Positions 8,624 through 18,169 of a DNA stretch of 29,094 nucleotides are shown here, piece after piece. The notes beneath the pieces are model-generated. The model did no database searches. It had not been told where the DNA came from and saw only the letters and a program-made list of their open reading frames with translations. Source of the stretch: Sarcodiotheca gaudichaudii (lineage: Eukaryota; Rhodophyta; Florideophyceae; Gigartinales; Solieriaceae); assembly GCA_032355985.1 (NCBI GenBank), contig JAUKVZ010000016.1, forward strand, positions 1 to 29,094. Reading direction: 5' to 3'. Numbering within the stretch: the stretch's first letter is position 1; every line of letters starts with the position of its first letter. A program made the position numbers and the translations under genes.

Positions 8624-9229
8624 TTATTTTCTTGAATAGTATTCTACAATTAATAATTCATTAAGCTGTAGAGCAACCCATTCTCTTTCAACAATTCCAT
8701 TTACTTTCCCAATTAATTGTGAAGAGTCCAACTCTAGATGACTTGGGATGTTTGCAAGTCCAGGAAAGCTTAAGTATTTTTCTATTAAGCTTTTTGAATT
8801 AGTTTGATCATTAACTGTTATAATATCTCCTGGTTTACATTGATAACTTCCAACAGAAACTCTCCTGCTATTAACATAAATATGTCCATGATTTACAAGT
8901 TGTCTTGCTGCTGGAATTGTAGGAGCCATACCCAATCTGAAGATAGTATTGTCCAATCTCATTTCTAATAATTGCAGTAATACTTGCCCAGTAGATCCCT
9001 GCAATTTTTTTGCTACCTTAACGTAATTAAACAGCTGTTTCTCATTAACTCCGTAGTTAAATCTTAGTTTCTGTTTTTCTTCTAGACGTACTGCATACTC
9101 TGAAGGCTTTCTATTTTTTTCACCATGCTCACCTGGGGGAGCTTGTTTTTTAGAAACTTTTCTAGTTAAACCAGGTAGATCTCCTAGCCTACGACATATA
9201 CGTAATCGGGGTCCTCTGTATCTTGACAT
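8624..9229 (-). CDS. rps4: 30S ribosomal protein S4
   Basis: S4 starts assembly of the small ribosomal subunit by binding the 5' domain of 16S rRNA. The 201-residue protein opens [20 protein letters not shown], the plastid/bacterial signature. The S4 RNA-binding domain follows at about residues 90-150 ([35 protein letters not shown]). Normal length. It converges with the ORF on its right-hand strand (38 bases between stops) and lies about 100 bases downstream of infC. Confidence 0.98.
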   Translation of the reverse strand: MSRYRGPRLRICRRLGDLPGLTRKVSKKQAPPGEHGEKNRKPSEYAVRLEEKQKLRFNYGVNEKQLFNYVKVAKKLQGSTGQVLLQLLEMRLDNTIFRLGMAPTIPAARQLVNHGHIYVNSRRVSVGSYQCKPGDIITVNDQTNSKSLIEKYLSFPGLANIPSHLELDSSQLIGKVNGIVEREWVALQLNELLIVEYYSRK

Positions 9230-9329
9230 GTTATTATTTTTTCTTTGTAAATTGTTAGTGTTTTAGAAGACTGTTAATATTAAATTCAAAAAATATAAGG
9301 CTCAAGCTATATTTTAGGATAATACTCTT

Positions 9330-9872
9330 CTATATTTTTTTTGGGGTTAGTATCATAACCATGTTTTTGCCATCACGCGATGGAGATTGTTGAACTTCAG
9401 ATACAGCTTCTAAGTCTTTAGCCATTTTTTGAAGTAACTCGATCGCAAGATTTACATGTTGTATTTCTCGACCGCGGAATGTGATAGTAGCCTTAACCTT
9501 ATCACTTGCTTGTAAGAAGCGTAATGCTTGATTAATCCGAACTTGGTAATCATGCTCTTCTATCTTATAACGCATTTTTACTTCTTTCAAGTTAGCATTA
9601 TGCTGTTTCTTTTTAGCTTCTTTAGCTTTCTTTTCTTGATTAAACTTGTATTTACCGTAGTCAACAATCCTACAGACAGGAGGGATAGATTTATCGCTTA
9701 CTAGTACAAGGTCAAGGCCACTGTTTTGAGCTTCTTTCAGTGCTTCACTTATTGCAACAACACCAACCTGAGTACCTTTAGAATCAATTAGCCGTATCTC
9801 AGGAAATTGAATACGATCATTGATAAATGGCAAGTCATTTTGTCTTTTCTTGAAATTTTTGTGTTTTTCCAA
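9330..9872 (-). CDS. infC: Translation initiation factor IF-3
   Basis: IF-3 keeps the 30S subunit free and checks the start codon. The 180-residue protein has the N-terminal domain ([21 protein letters not shown]), a lysine-rich linker ([20 protein letters not shown]) and the C-terminal domain ([20 protein letters not shown]) ending in MVMILTPKK. It is complete and normal in size. Upstream of rps4 on the same strand, so an infC-rps4 translation unit is likely. Diverges from ilvH. Confidence 0.97.
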   Translation of the reverse strand: MEKHKNFKKRQNDLPFINDRIQFPEIRLIDSKGTQVGVVAISEALKEAQNSGLDLVLVSDKSIPPVCRIVDYGKYKFNQEKKAKEAKKKQHNANLKEVKMRYKIEEHDYQVRINQALRFLQASDKVKATITFRGREIQHVNLAIELLQKMAKDLEAVSEVQQSPSRDGKNMVMILTPKKI

Positions 9873-10049
9873 CTCTAGTTCTCAACAGTGGTAATCTCTC
9901 TAATTATAAAAAAATATTGTGAAATATCTAAAAATTATTATAACATAACAGTAATTAGGTATCGCAAAGATATATCATTTGTATTTAAGATATAATCGAT
10001 AAACCCCATGTATATATAACAGATTACATTATCTCAAAGTATAATTATT

Positions 10050-10586
10050 ATGAAGCATACATTATCTGTACTAGTCGAAGATGAATCGGGCGTTTTATCT
10101 CGAATTGCAGGTCTATTTGCTCGTCGGGGCTTTAATATTGAAAGCCTTGCAGTAGGTCCTACTGAAGAAATAGGCATTTCTAGAATAACAATGGTTGTAC
10201 CCGGGGACAATAGAACTATCGAGCAGTTAACTAAACAGTTATATAAGTTAGTAAATGTTTTAAATGTCTACAACATTACTAACATAGCTTGTGTAGAGCG
10301 TGAGCTAATGTTACTAAAAATAAGCGCGTTAAAAGAATATCGATCCGATATATTAGAAGTAGTCAATATCTTTCGTGGACATATTGTAGATATCTCTAAG
10401 TCATTCCTTGTCTTAGAAGTTACAGGCGATCCTGGAAAGATTGCAGCAATACAGCAAATCTTATCCCAATATGGCATTGTTGAAATTGCAAGAACTGGTA
10501 AAATTGCTTTAACTCGAGCATCTAATATGGACACAGAACTACTCTTAGAATCAACCCGTGCACAAAAGCAGTTTCAATATTTATAA
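10050..10586 (+). CDS. ilvH: Acetolactate synthase small (regulatory) subunit
   Basis: IlvH binds the catalytic IlvB and makes branched-chain amino acid synthesis sensitive to valine feedback. The N-terminal ACT domain is clear ([33 protein letters not shown], a valine-site region, residues 1-75), followed by the family's C-terminal domain ([20 protein letters not shown] and the [12 protein letters not shown] motif). Its 178 residues match the family. Divergent from infC; its stop lies one base before the ycf34 stop. Confidence 0.97.
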   Translation: MKHTLSVLVEDESGVLSRIAGLFARRGFNIESLAVGPTEEIGISRITMVVPGDNRTIEQLTKQLYKLVNVLNVYNITNIACVERELMLLKISALKEYRSDILEVVNIFRGHIVDISKSFLVLEVTGDPGKIAAIQQILSQYGIVEIARTGKIALTRASNMDTELLLESTRAQKQFQYL

Positions 10587-10587
10587 G

Positions 10588-10818
10588 TTACTCCATCCAG
10601 CTACCAGGGTTATCAATAAAAGATAAGCATTCTACAATATCCCAATCTACATTTAAAACGAGTGAGTTATGCTTGATATTAACATTTATAATAGGTGCAC
10701 GAGGAGTAAATAACATATATAAATTCAACTGCTTAGAAGTTGGTGCAGAATGTTGTCTTTGGACAATGCTATAAGCGGAGCAATTATTTATATATAGACA
10801 ATTAATACAGATACACAT
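10588..10818 (-). CDS. ycf34: Ycf34, small Fe-S-binding protein
   Basis: A 76-residue protein that opens MCICINC and has cysteines at positions 2, 4, 7 and 13 (CxCxxCx5C), the cluster-binding arrangement of Ycf34. Further family marks are Y(S)IVQRQH, PIINVNI and DWDIVECLSF. In Synechocystis, Ycf34 binds an Fe-S cluster and loss slows photosynthetic electron flow; the plastid role is inferred to be similar. The gene is convergent with ilvH, with adjacent stops and almost no spacer. Confidence 0.9.
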   Translation of the reverse strand: MCICINCLYINNCSAYSIVQRQHSAPTSKQLNLYMLFTPRAPIINVNIKHNSLVLNVDWDIVECLSFIDNPGSWME

Positions 10819-10857
10819 CCAAATATCTTTATTTTTAACAAATTAATTTTTAATTAT

Positions 10858-10942
10858 TGGGGGTGGAGGGACTTGAACCCTCACGACCATTAAAGATCAA
10901 CAGATTTTAAGTCTGTTGTGTCTACCATTCCACCACACCCCC
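10858..10942 (-). tRNA. trnL: tRNA-Leu (anticodon UAA), intronless
   Basis: An 85-base class II tRNA with a perfect GGGGGTG/CACCCCC acceptor. The anticodon stem ACAGA/TCTGT has loop CTTAAAA, anticodon TAA. It has a long variable arm, T-arm GAGGG-TTCAAGT-CCCTC and discriminator A. The group I intron present in this gene in cyanobacteria and land plants is absent, as usual in red plastids. Confidence 0.96.
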
Positions 10943-10981
10943 GATACATCTATAAAGCGTGTATAGCTATTGTGTTATGTT

Positions 10982-11052
10982 AGGCGGCACCCAGATTCGA
11001 ACTGGGGGTAAAGGATTTGCAATCCTCTGCCTTACCACTTGGCCATACCGCC
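10982..11052 (-). tRNA. trnC: tRNA-Cys (anticodon GCA)
   Basis: A 71-base cloverleaf, acceptor GGCGGTA/TGCCGCC, anticodon stem AGGAT with loop holding GCA, T-arm CTGGG type and discriminator T, the identity base for cysteine tRNAs. It lies 39 bases upstream of trnL(UAA) on the same strand. Confidence 0.96.
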
Positions 11053-11107
11053 ATACAAGACTATTAATATCATATCACACTTAATTCAAATCTGTAACGA
11101 GAAGAAT

Positions 11108-11998
11108 TTAATCTTTTAAAAAGAGTCTGCTTTTCATAATATCTTCTGACTGTATAGTCACTAAATCAGATTTTGTCAGCATTTTATCTCCACCAGCAAA
11201 AATACGATTAGCCTGCCTCATTCGTGCTCTATCAATTGCATTACGAATACTTCTTGCATTAGCAAAATGAGGTTGTTTCATTCGACGACTTGTATACTCA
11301 AGTAAAACTTGATCAGCATCAGGTGCAAAACAATACTGTTGATCTTGAAGCATCAGTTTAGCAATCTGTAATAGTTCTTCTGAGGTATAATCAGGGAAAT
11401 CTACATGATTTGTAACTCTTGATGATAGTCCAGGATTAGACTCATAAAATTTATCCATACGATCTTTATATCCAGCAAATATTACAACTAAGTCATCTCT
11501 CTGATTTTCCATAACTTGTAGAAGGATCTCAATCGACTCTGCACCATAATCTCGTTCATTATCAGCTTTATATAGATAATAAGCTTCATCAATGAATAAT
11601 ACTCCTCCCATTGCTTGCTTAAGAACTTCTTTAGTTTTTGGTGCAGTATGACCTATATACTGCCCTACAAGGTCATCTCTAGTAACAGTCATTAGATGTC
11701 CTTTCCTGATGTATCCTAGTCTATTTAAGATATCAGCCATTTTCATAGCAACTGTTGTCTTGCCTGTTCCTGGGCTACCAGTAAAAGACATATGTAACCC
11801 TGGACTACCAGAGACTAGATCTAGGCTTTTTCTCAATCTATCAATCAAAAGCAAAGCAGCAATCTCTTTAATCCTTGTCTTTACTGGAACTAGTCCAACA
11901 AGTTCCTTCTCCAATTCATCTAGTACTTCTTGAATTTGTGTTTTATCATATTCTTCTTGAAGGTTAACAAGAGTATCGTCTGAAAATTTTTGTGGCAT
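11108..11998 (-). CDS. cbbX: Red-type Rubisco activase CbbX
   Basis: CbbX is an AAA+ ATPase that forms rings, pulls the C-terminus of RbcL and frees Rubisco from inhibitory sugar phosphates. The 296-residue protein shows Walker A GSPGTGKT (about residues 74-81), Walker B VLFIDEAY (about 133-140), a sensor region ([15 protein letters not shown]) and an arginine finger region (NPGLSSRV). Red algae usually carry one copy in the plastid and one in the nucleus. It lies 95 bases behind rbcS, completing rbcL-rbcS-cbbX. An A/T-rich hairpin lies between rbcS and cbbX. Confidence 0.98.
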   Translation of the reverse strand: MPQKFSDDTLVNLQEEYDKTQIQEVLDELEKELVGLVPVKTRIKEIAALLLIDRLRKSLDLVSGSPGLHMSFTGSPGTGKTTVAMKMADILNRLGYIRKGHLMTVTRDDLVGQYIGHTAPKTKEVLKQAMGGVLFIDEAYYLYKADNERDYGAESIEILLQVMENQRDDLVVIFAGYKDRMDKFYESNPGLSSRVTNHVDFPDYTSEELLQIAKLMLQDQQYCFAPDADQVLLEYTSRRMKQPHFANARSIRNAIDRARMRQANRIFAGGDKMLTKSDLVTIQSEDIMKSRLFLKD

Positions 11999-12030
11999 AT
12001 TATTTTTTAAGTTAATATTAAATAAATAAA

Positions 12031-12054
12031 AGAAATTATATTTCTATAATTTCT
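12031..12054 (-). terminator. Hairpin between rbcS and cbbX
   Basis: AGAAATTATA (12031-12040) pairs perfectly with TATAATTTCT (12045-12054) around the loop TTTC. Both sides are A/T runs, so it can act on either strand. In the direction of rbcLS transcription it lies 40 bases past the rbcS stop, and may end or stabilise the rbcLS mRNA and lower read-through into cbbX. Confidence 0.5.
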
Positions 12055-12093
12055 TTTTTTAGTCTAAGTTATGAATAAATATTACTTAATGCT

Positions 12094-12510
12094 CTAGTAA
12101 CGAGAGCCTTCAGGTTTTTCTGTAGCATAACTATGAATAGCATACTTTTGGTTACGTCCAATATCTTCAGTACGTAGAAGTCCGAAACCAGGTTCAGAAG
12201 CAGGTCTGTTGATGATGAAAGATAAAGAACAACTTTCAACTCCTCGAGTATTATCAAAAGCGTTTACTTTGATGTATACTCCTGGATGTGCCTTACGGCA
12301 ACTAGAAATTTCATACATTACAGTAGATGCATCTGGAATATCAAATAGTGGAAGACCCCACAGTTCCCAGTAAGAATTACGTGGGTGTGGATCATCAGTG
12401 TACTCGATATTTACAGACCAACCTTTTGACATAGCATATGATACTTGCTTTGAAATTTGTTCATCTGTCAAATCTGGCAGGAAGGAAAAAGCTCCTTGTG
12501 TTAATCTCAC
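12094..12510 (-). CDS. rbcS: Rubisco small subunit (form ID)
   Basis: The small subunit caps the L8 core of Rubisco. The plastid-encoded 138-residue protein opens MRLTQGAFSFLPDLTDEQI, as in red algae and their secondary plastids. It has the ELWGLPLFDI core and the C-terminal extension after about residue 110 (ending in SYATEKPEGSRY) that forms the extra beta hairpin of red-type enzymes. 89 bases separate it from rbcL, the spacer used as a red algal marker. That spacer carries the small hairpin CTTCTAATTTAATTAGAAG. Confidence 0.98.
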   Translation of the reverse strand: MRLTQGAFSFLPDLTDEQISKQVSYAMSKGWSVNIEYTDDPHPRNSYWELWGLPLFDIPDASTVMYEISSCRKAHPGVYIKVNAFDNTRGVESCSLSFIINRPASEPGFGLLRTEDIGRNQKYAIHSYATEKPEGSRY

Positions 12511-12599
12511 TATTCTATACTCCTTTAATGATTAGGCAAGTAGTAATCTAAAATTTAATCTTCTAATTTAATTAGAAGTAAACTAAAGATTAGTTATAT

Positions 12600-14096
<1,497 letters not shown>

Positions 14097-14148
14097 TTAG
14101 GTTTCTATCTTAATCGTCTCTAAAGACTAATAAGTTTTGAATAAATCA

Positions 14149-14171
14149 TATAAAAGACTAAATCTTTTATA
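14149..14171 (-). promoter_or_regulatory. Palindrome at the presumed 5' end of rbcL mRNA
   Basis: TATAAAAGA (14149-14157) and TCTTTTATA (14163-14171) are exact complements around CTAAA. The predicted rbcL transcription start falls at its outer edge, so the transcript would open with this stem-loop. It could protect the mRNA from 5' decay or be an operator; a LysR-type regulator (Ycf30) controls rbcLS in some red algae, but no consensus was confirmed here. Confidence 0.4.
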
Positions 14172-14177
14172 ACCCCC

Positions 14178-14206
14178 TTAATAATTTATCACTTTCCGAC
14201 TATCAA
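14178..14206 (-). promoter_or_regulatory. Candidate sigma70-type promoter of rbcL
   Basis: On the minus strand TTGATA (14206-14201), a 17-base spacer and TATTAA (14183-14178) form a reasonable -35/-10 pair. It lies about 105-110 bases before the rbcL ATG, and the start point would fall on the palindrome at 14149-14171. Confidence 0.45.
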
Positions 14207-14341
14207 CTGGTCATAACTTTGTTTATATTAACGATAAGTTTATTTAATGTGTTGTCTGTTATAAGATATAAACCTTACTCATTCTATGAAATTTGTGATA
14301 CAATTTACTCAGCAAGGGAATATGCAAAGAGGGTATAAATC

Positions 14342-14668
14342 TTGTCAGTTTCTCAGGTAATGGACTCTACTTTTGATGAAGAAGTGTTAAATCATAATCA
14401 GCCAGTTCTTGTGGACTTTTGGGCACCTTGGTGTGGACCATGCCGCTTGGTTGCTCCTGTAGTTGATGAGATAGCTCAAGAATACAGCGATAGCTTTAAA
14501 GTTGTGAAAATAAACACCGACGACAATCCTGGCATAGCTAGTAAATACGGAATTCGGAGTATACCATCTCTTATGATCTTTAAGAATGGGATTAGAGTAG
14601 ATATGGTGATTGGTGCCATACCCAAATCTACGTTAGCTGCAACACTAAACAAATATGTAGGTTCTTAA
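14342..14668 (+). CDS. trxA: Thioredoxin (m-type)
   Basis: A 108-residue thioredoxin that reduces disulfides in stromal enzymes. The active site WCGPC has Cys31 and Cys34. The cis-proline is in the RSIPSLMIF segment. The frame begins with TTG at 14342, and this start is preferred over the ATG at 14360 because the resulting [11 protein letters not shown] matches the usual plastid/cyanobacterial N-terminus (MSVSQVTD). AGAGGG lies upstream as a ribosome-binding site. It diverges from rbcL and is 49 bases ahead of rpl28, so the two may be one unit. Confidence 0.96.
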   Translation: MSVSQVMDSTFDEEVLNHNQPVLVDFWAPWCGPCRLVAPVVDEIAQEYSDSFKVVKINTDDNPGIASKYGIRSIPSLMIFKNGIRVDMVIGAIPKSTLAATLNKYVGS

Positions 14669-14717
14669 ATAATTTACTAAATAATTATAATATACAAAAT
14701 GGAAGGATCGTAATATA

Positions 14718-14918
14718 ATGGCCAAAAAATGCTATGTAACTGGTAAAACAAGAAATAATGGATATTCTATTTCACACTCTCATATACGGACAAAAAAAAT
14801 TCAGGGAGTAAACTTGCAAAGCAAGAAAATTTGGTCCGAGAAACAACAGAGATGGATTAAAGTGAAAATTTCTACTAAAGGGATTAAAACTTTGTTGAAG
14901 CAGCAAACAATAAGATAG
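14718..14918 (+). CDS. rpl28: 50S ribosomal protein L28
   Basis: A 66-residue basic protein opening MAKKCYVTGKTRNNGYSISH, the L28 signature, followed by the basic middle part (WSEKQQRWIKVKISTKGIKT). Short form usual for plastids and cyanobacteria. GGAAGGA lies before the ATG. Downstream of trxA on the same strand. Confidence 0.95.
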   Translation: MAKKCYVTGKTRNNGYSISHSHIRTKKIQGVNLQSKKIWSEKQQRWIKVKISTKGIKTLLKQQTIR

Positions 14919-14933
14919 TAAGCTAATGGCTAG

Positions 14934-14962
14934 ATGACAATTCATTAATATTGTGCTATAAT
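14934..14962 (+). promoter_or_regulatory. Near-consensus promoter before the 55-codon ORF
   Basis: ATGACA (14934-14939), exactly 17 bases, then TATAAT (14957-14962), with TGC just before the -10 box (extended -10). It is one of the best sigma70-type matches in the window. The leader of about 80 bases contains a small hairpin, TCAGAAA (14984-14990) with TTTCTGA (14997-15003). Confidence 0.65.
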
Positions 14963-15050
14963 ATAATTAATACATCGTTACGGTCAGAAATTAACTTTTC
15001 TGAGCGAGCAATGAACTATAGCAAATGAGAGTTTTGGGAGCACAAATACT

Positions 15051-15218
15051 ATGGAATCAGTAAACTTTATCAATGATCTTCAAGATCTTGAATCAAATGA
15101 CGGAGTACGTGAAGAATCTTTACTAGGATGGTCATCAACCTGTTTGGATGAAACATTATCATACTATGTAGAACATAATTCTGAGGAAGTGCGTGAAGAA
15201 CGCAAACCTTTTAATTAA
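15051..15218 (+). CDS. Unrecognised small acidic protein (55 residues)
   Basis: The frame begins MESVNFINDLQDLESNDG and ends EEVREERKPFN. It is rich in Glu, Asp, Ser and Asn, has one cysteine (CLDE) and no membrane segment. I do not recognise the family. Support for its being a gene: it lies between a near-consensus promoter and a strong terminator hairpin, it is on the sense strand of that unit, and its composition is unlike translated AT-rich spacer (few Ile, Lys and Phe). The ribosome-binding site is weak (GGGAG, 14 bases before ATG). The unit could instead make a structured RNA of about 300 bases. Confidence 0.55.
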   Translation: MESVNFINDLQDLESNDGVREESLLGWSSTCLDETLSYYVEHNSEEVREERKPFN

Positions 15219-15236
15219 TAGAATCTAATCAATAGC

Positions 15237-15293
15237 AGTACTGTACTTTAATGTTATTCTTATAATAAATAAAATAACTTAAAGTACAGTACT
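15237..15293 (+). terminator. Strong hairpin after the 55-codon ORF
   Basis: AGTACTGTACTTTAA (15237-15251) is the exact complement of 15279-15293. After a one-base bulge at 15252, GTTATT pairs with AATAAC, giving 21 bp around an AT-rich loop. It lies 18 bases past the small ORF's stop and ahead of trnT. Confidence 0.7.
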
Positions 15294-15359
15294 TGTATAT
15301 TTGTTAGTTGCCAAATGATTATATTGCTGATAATATAATTCAGAGTATAAATATAAATT

Positions 15360-15432
15360 GCTAGTGTAGCTCAATTGGTAGAGCAGCTGATTTGTAATCA
15401 GCAGGTTATGGGTTCAAGTCCCTTCACTAGCT
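15360..15432 (+). tRNA. trnT: tRNA-Thr (anticodon UGU)
   Basis: A 73-base cloverleaf: acceptor GCTAGTG/CACTAGC perfect, D-arm AGCTC...GAGC, anticodon stem GCTGA/TCAGC with loop TTTGTAA (anticodon TGT), T-arm ATGGG-TTCAAGT-CCCTT, discriminator T. No CCA encoded. Confidence 0.96.
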
Positions 15433-15447
15433 TTCGTGACTCAAACT

Positions 15448-15909
15448 TTAATTAAATAAGCTAAGTCCTGCACTCTGTAGGACAGGAATATTGGCTAAGC
15501 ATAGGTAAGCAAAGCCAGCTCCACCGACAGCTCCTACTAGAAATCCAGCTGTAAATTGACCCCATCCTTCCGAAGTTTGCAGGGAATCTTTAGAATCATC
15601 CTTATTGAACGATACATTTCCATACATAGACAAACAAGTTGTTAAAATGATAATTAACCCTACTGCTGACAAAAAGCCTGATAGAAGAGCTACGTCCGTA
15701 TTACGTAGTGGACCTAATTTGTCAAAAGGACCTACAAGAAAATATCCATGTGCCATACCAATTTCAAGACCCCGCATGAGAGGTGTTACACCACGCCTAT
15801 AAGCGGGTAAATTGCTTAATAAACCACGAGTAAAACTAGATGTACTTACCGGTGTGGATAAATTGCCTACGAATGGGTCTTCATTATAAGGTTGTATAAA
15901 GTCTGTCAT
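15448..15909 (-). CDS. psaL: Photosystem I reaction centre subunit XI (PsaL)
   Basis: PsaL forms the trimer/tetramer contact of photosystem I and helps dock PsaH- or PsaO-type neighbours. The 153-residue protein opens [20 protein letters not shown], with [24 protein letters not shown] in the middle, then two membrane helices (about residues 74-96 and 117-142). Normal for red algae. It converges with trnT (15 bases apart). Confidence 0.97.
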   Translation of the reverse strand: MTDFIQPYNEDPFVGNLSTPVSTSSFTRGLLSNLPAYRRGVTPLMRGLEIGMAHGYFLVGPFDKLGPLRNTDVALLSGFLSAVGLIIILTTCLSMYGNVSFNKDDSKDSLQTSEGWGQFTAGFLVGAVGGAGFAYLCLANIPVLQSAGLSLFN

Positions 15910-15990
15910 AGTTCTGATTTCCAGATGTAATTAATTAAATATAAATAGTTATGATCATATTAATATATGATATAATGAAATACGAGACTT

Positions 15991-16019
15991 TTGACATATT
16001 TCTTAGAAAGAATTTAAAT
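15991..16019 (+). promoter_or_regulatory. Candidate promoter before petL
   Basis: A perfect TTGACA (15991-15996), 17 bases, and TTAAAT (16014-16019). It lies about 110 bases before the petL ATG. A TATAAT at 15971-15976 is a second possible -10 box but has no matching -35. Confidence 0.4.
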
Positions 16020-16128
16020 AAATATATATAATAAGCCATATCTTAAGATTATATAATTAATATGACTATATTACTTATATAATGAAAGGACAAGAAGAAT
16101 ATTCAAATTTACACCGCAGGAGTTGATA

Positions 16129-16224
16129 ATGTCAATTTTTATTAGTTATATTATTTTTTTAGCTCTATTTATGGGACTAGCTCTCGGATTATTTTTTAGC
16201 TTACAAGCGATAGAACTAATCTAA
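16129..16224 (+). CDS. petL: Cytochrome b6f subunit PetL
   Basis: A 31-residue single-helix protein that stabilises the cytochrome b6f complex in the thylakoid. The translation MSIFISYIIFLALFMGLALG, then LFFSLQAIELI, closely follows cyanobacterial PetL (a YIVFIALFFGIAVG... core and an IKLI-type end). Hydrophobic from residue 3 to 25. GCAGGAG precedes the ATG at good distance. Confidence 0.88.
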   Translation: MSIFISYIIFLALFMGLALGLFFSLQAIELI

Positions 16225-16386
16225 CTCAAATAATAAGATGTATCTAATCAATATCACAGCTAATAGATCTTTAATTTTGTGTTCACTGTAAAAAAATATT
16301 ATTTTAGCCTTTATCATGTAGATTAATAGGTCGAGAGAAAACTATTCTATACATTATTTTTATTTACACAAAGATCTGCATATACC

Positions 16387-16929
16387 ATGAGTATAAAAAC
16401 GGACAATATTACCGGTTCTAGACGTGTTAGTAATTACTGGTGGGCGACAGTTATAATGACTGGAGGATTTGGTTTCTTTTTGGCTGGAATGTCAAGTTAT
16501 CTAAAAGTTAATCTATTACCATTCACTAGCTCAGCTCAGCTGTTATTTATTCCTCAAGGCATTATTATGACTTTTTATGGGACTATAGCAGTTCTATTAA
16601 GCATCTTTTTATGGCTAACGATTTTATGGAATGTAGGCGGCGGTTACAATGAGTTTGACAAGACCAAAGGCATAGTTACCATTTTTCGTTCTGGTTTCCC
16701 AGGCAAAAATAGAAATGTATCTTTAACCTATCGGATTAATGAAATCCAAGCGATTAAAGTTTCAATACAAGATGGGCTGACTCCACGACGTGAAATCTAC
16801 TTAAAAACTAAGGATACTAGAGAGATTCCCTTAACTCGAGTTGGTGAGCCTTTGCCGCTAGCAGAATTAGAAGAACAAGCTGCAGAGTTAGCACAATTTT
16901 TAGGAGTGATCTTGGAAGGAATTTCATAG
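16387..16929 (+). CDS. ycf4: Photosystem I assembly protein Ycf4
   Basis: Ycf4 is a thylakoid membrane scaffold for joining photosystem I subunits. The 180-residue protein has the family features: a [18 protein letters not shown] first helix (about residues 17-37), [18 protein letters not shown] in the second helix (about 53-80), [12 protein letters not shown], and the soluble part with GFPGKNR and [11 protein letters not shown], ending [12 protein letters not shown]. Complete. Together with petL it may form one short unit before trnG. Confidence 0.96.
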   Translation: MSIKTDNITGSRRVSNYWWATVIMTGGFGFFLAGMSSYLKVNLLPFTSSAQLLFIPQGIIMTFYGTIAVLLSIFLWLTILWNVGGGYNEFDKTKGIVTIFRSGFPGKNRNVSLTYRINEIQAIKVSIQDGLTPRREIYLKTKDTREIPLTRVGEPLPLAELEEQAAELAQFLGVILEGIS

Positions 16930-16996
16930 ATATAAAGTTTATCTACTAAGATAGTTTTATATTATGTACAAAGTATGATATAATATTTGATGTTAA

Positions 16997-17067
16997 GCGG
17001 GTATAGTTTAGTGGTAAAACCTTAGCCTTCCAAGCTAATGATGCGGGTTCGATTCCCGCTACCCGCT
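16997..17067 (+). tRNA. trnG: tRNA-Gly (anticodon UCC)
   Basis: A 71-base cloverleaf: acceptor GCGGGTA/TACCCGC, anticodon stem TTAGC/GCTAA with loop CTTCCAA (anticodon TCC), T-arm GCGGG-TTCGATT-CCCGC, discriminator T. Intronless. Confidence 0.96.
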
Positions 17068-17190
17068 TTAAGAAAGCTTATATTATATACTTTAGTGCAT
17101 CTGGCTGGATTCGAACCAGCGACGTCCCTCACGGGATGGCGGATTATTAGAGTCGATAGTATTCAATTCATGGGATAATACCTCTCCTAC

Positions 17191-17226
17191 AAAACCGTAC
17201 ATGAAACTTTCATCTCATACGGCTTC
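17191..17226 (-). ncRNA. Group II intron domain V (catalytic hairpin)
   Basis: Read on the minus strand, the stem GAAGCCGTATGAGATGAAAG and the returning TTTCATGTACGGTTTT give the canonical 34-36-base helix with the AGC triad, a GAAA tetraloop and the two-base bulge. This good preservation implies the intron still splices. Confidence 0.9.
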
Positions 17227-18155
17227 TACCTATCTGATAACTTCACTATATTATTTAGCCTGAGCTTTAATAAATATAAAGTCACTTTTACTTGATAGCT
17301 TTTTGGTCTTCGATACTTTTTTTTGAGCCAATAATAGCAAGTTTCAATAACAACTTTTATCGCTTCAGAAAAATCATTTTTTTCTTCAGTAACGATGTGA
17401 TGACTACTGAACCTTGAGACCAATAATTTAACTTTATCTATCATTAGATGAACTGTTAAATTATTATTTATTCTTAATCGACCTAAATTATCTTTATGAA
17501 ATAAGAGATCCTTAACATTTTGATGGAGCTCTTCTTTCATTGAATCTATTAAGTCTATTCTGTGGATAGATAAACATTCTATTTGATAATAATTATGATT
17601 ATTAATGCAATCAATAGTTTCTAAATATTGTATTGTAGAATAATTCTCTTTAGTATTTTGAAAAACAGATCCAATACTTTGCGAGAAAGCTATTAAATTC
17701 ATCCTTATTACAGGCAATACTTTCTTATCTATGTACATGTATCTATTAAAAACAAGTGATTTAAAGAAAATAATTGATGCTGTAAGCGTTGGCATTGTTA
17801 TTTTACTTTGCCTGAAATAGTGCCAATGATTTCCATTAAGTAAAATCAAGGCTAGTAATTGATATAAATGATCAACTTTTGAAATATTTAATCTAATTAG
17901 GGCAGCTTTTTGCTTTGTATAATTAGAGAAACTATTTTGTTTCAAGAGTCTTTCAATAGATTCTTGTACAATCCTTACTTGCTGTAGTTTGTTAGATAGG
18001 TGCTTATGACTTAAAGTACTTAAGCAAATATCAGTATTTAGCAGAAAAGCATCCAAGAATAAGTTTGCAAACTTATTCTGATACTTATCTACTTGTTTTT
18101 GTACAGTTTGATGAATCTTAGGAATCCACTCTGCTTCTAAACACCAATATATCAA
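17226..18155 (-). CDS. Degenerate intron maturase/RT, C-terminal part
   Basis: A 309-codon frame (TTG opening at 18155) inside the intron. Its first residues (IYWCLEAEWIPKIH) recall the segment of bacterial group II reverse transcriptases just before the fingers (ALEPEWEAKFEPN). The frame extends upstream in phase through VDKQL to the poly-A tract of the preceding ORF. I see no YADD catalytic motif and no HNH endonuclease, so it cannot reverse transcribe. The end (KKKYRRPKSYQ) is basic, perhaps a remnant of the maturase X domain. It is very Asn/Ile/Lys/Leu-rich, as expected for a fast-drifting intron gene. Its role, if any, is helping the host intron fold. Confidence 0.65.
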   Translation of the reverse strand: MIYWCLEAEWIPKIHQTVQKQVDKYQNKFANLFLDAFLLNTDICLSTLSHKHLSNKLQQVRIVQESIERLLKQNSFSNYTKQKAALIRLNISKVDHLYQLLALILLNGNHWHYFRQSKITMPTLTASIIFFKSLVFNRYMYIDKKVLPVIRMNLIAFSQSIGSVFQNTKENYSTIQYLETIDCINNHNYYQIECLSIHRIDLIDSMKEELHQNVKDLLFHKDNLGRLRINNNLTVHLMIDKVKLLVSRFSSHHIVTEEKNDFSEAIKVVIETCYYWLKKKYRRPKSYQVKVTLYLLKLRLNNIVKLSDR

Positions 18156-18169
18156 TTGCTTATCTACTC

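Noticed and set aside
17096-17145. Exon 2 read as a tRNA-Ser(CGA) end
   Set aside because: The body resembles serine tRNAs, but the spliced loop reads CTCATAA and the discriminator is A, so the anticodon is CAU.
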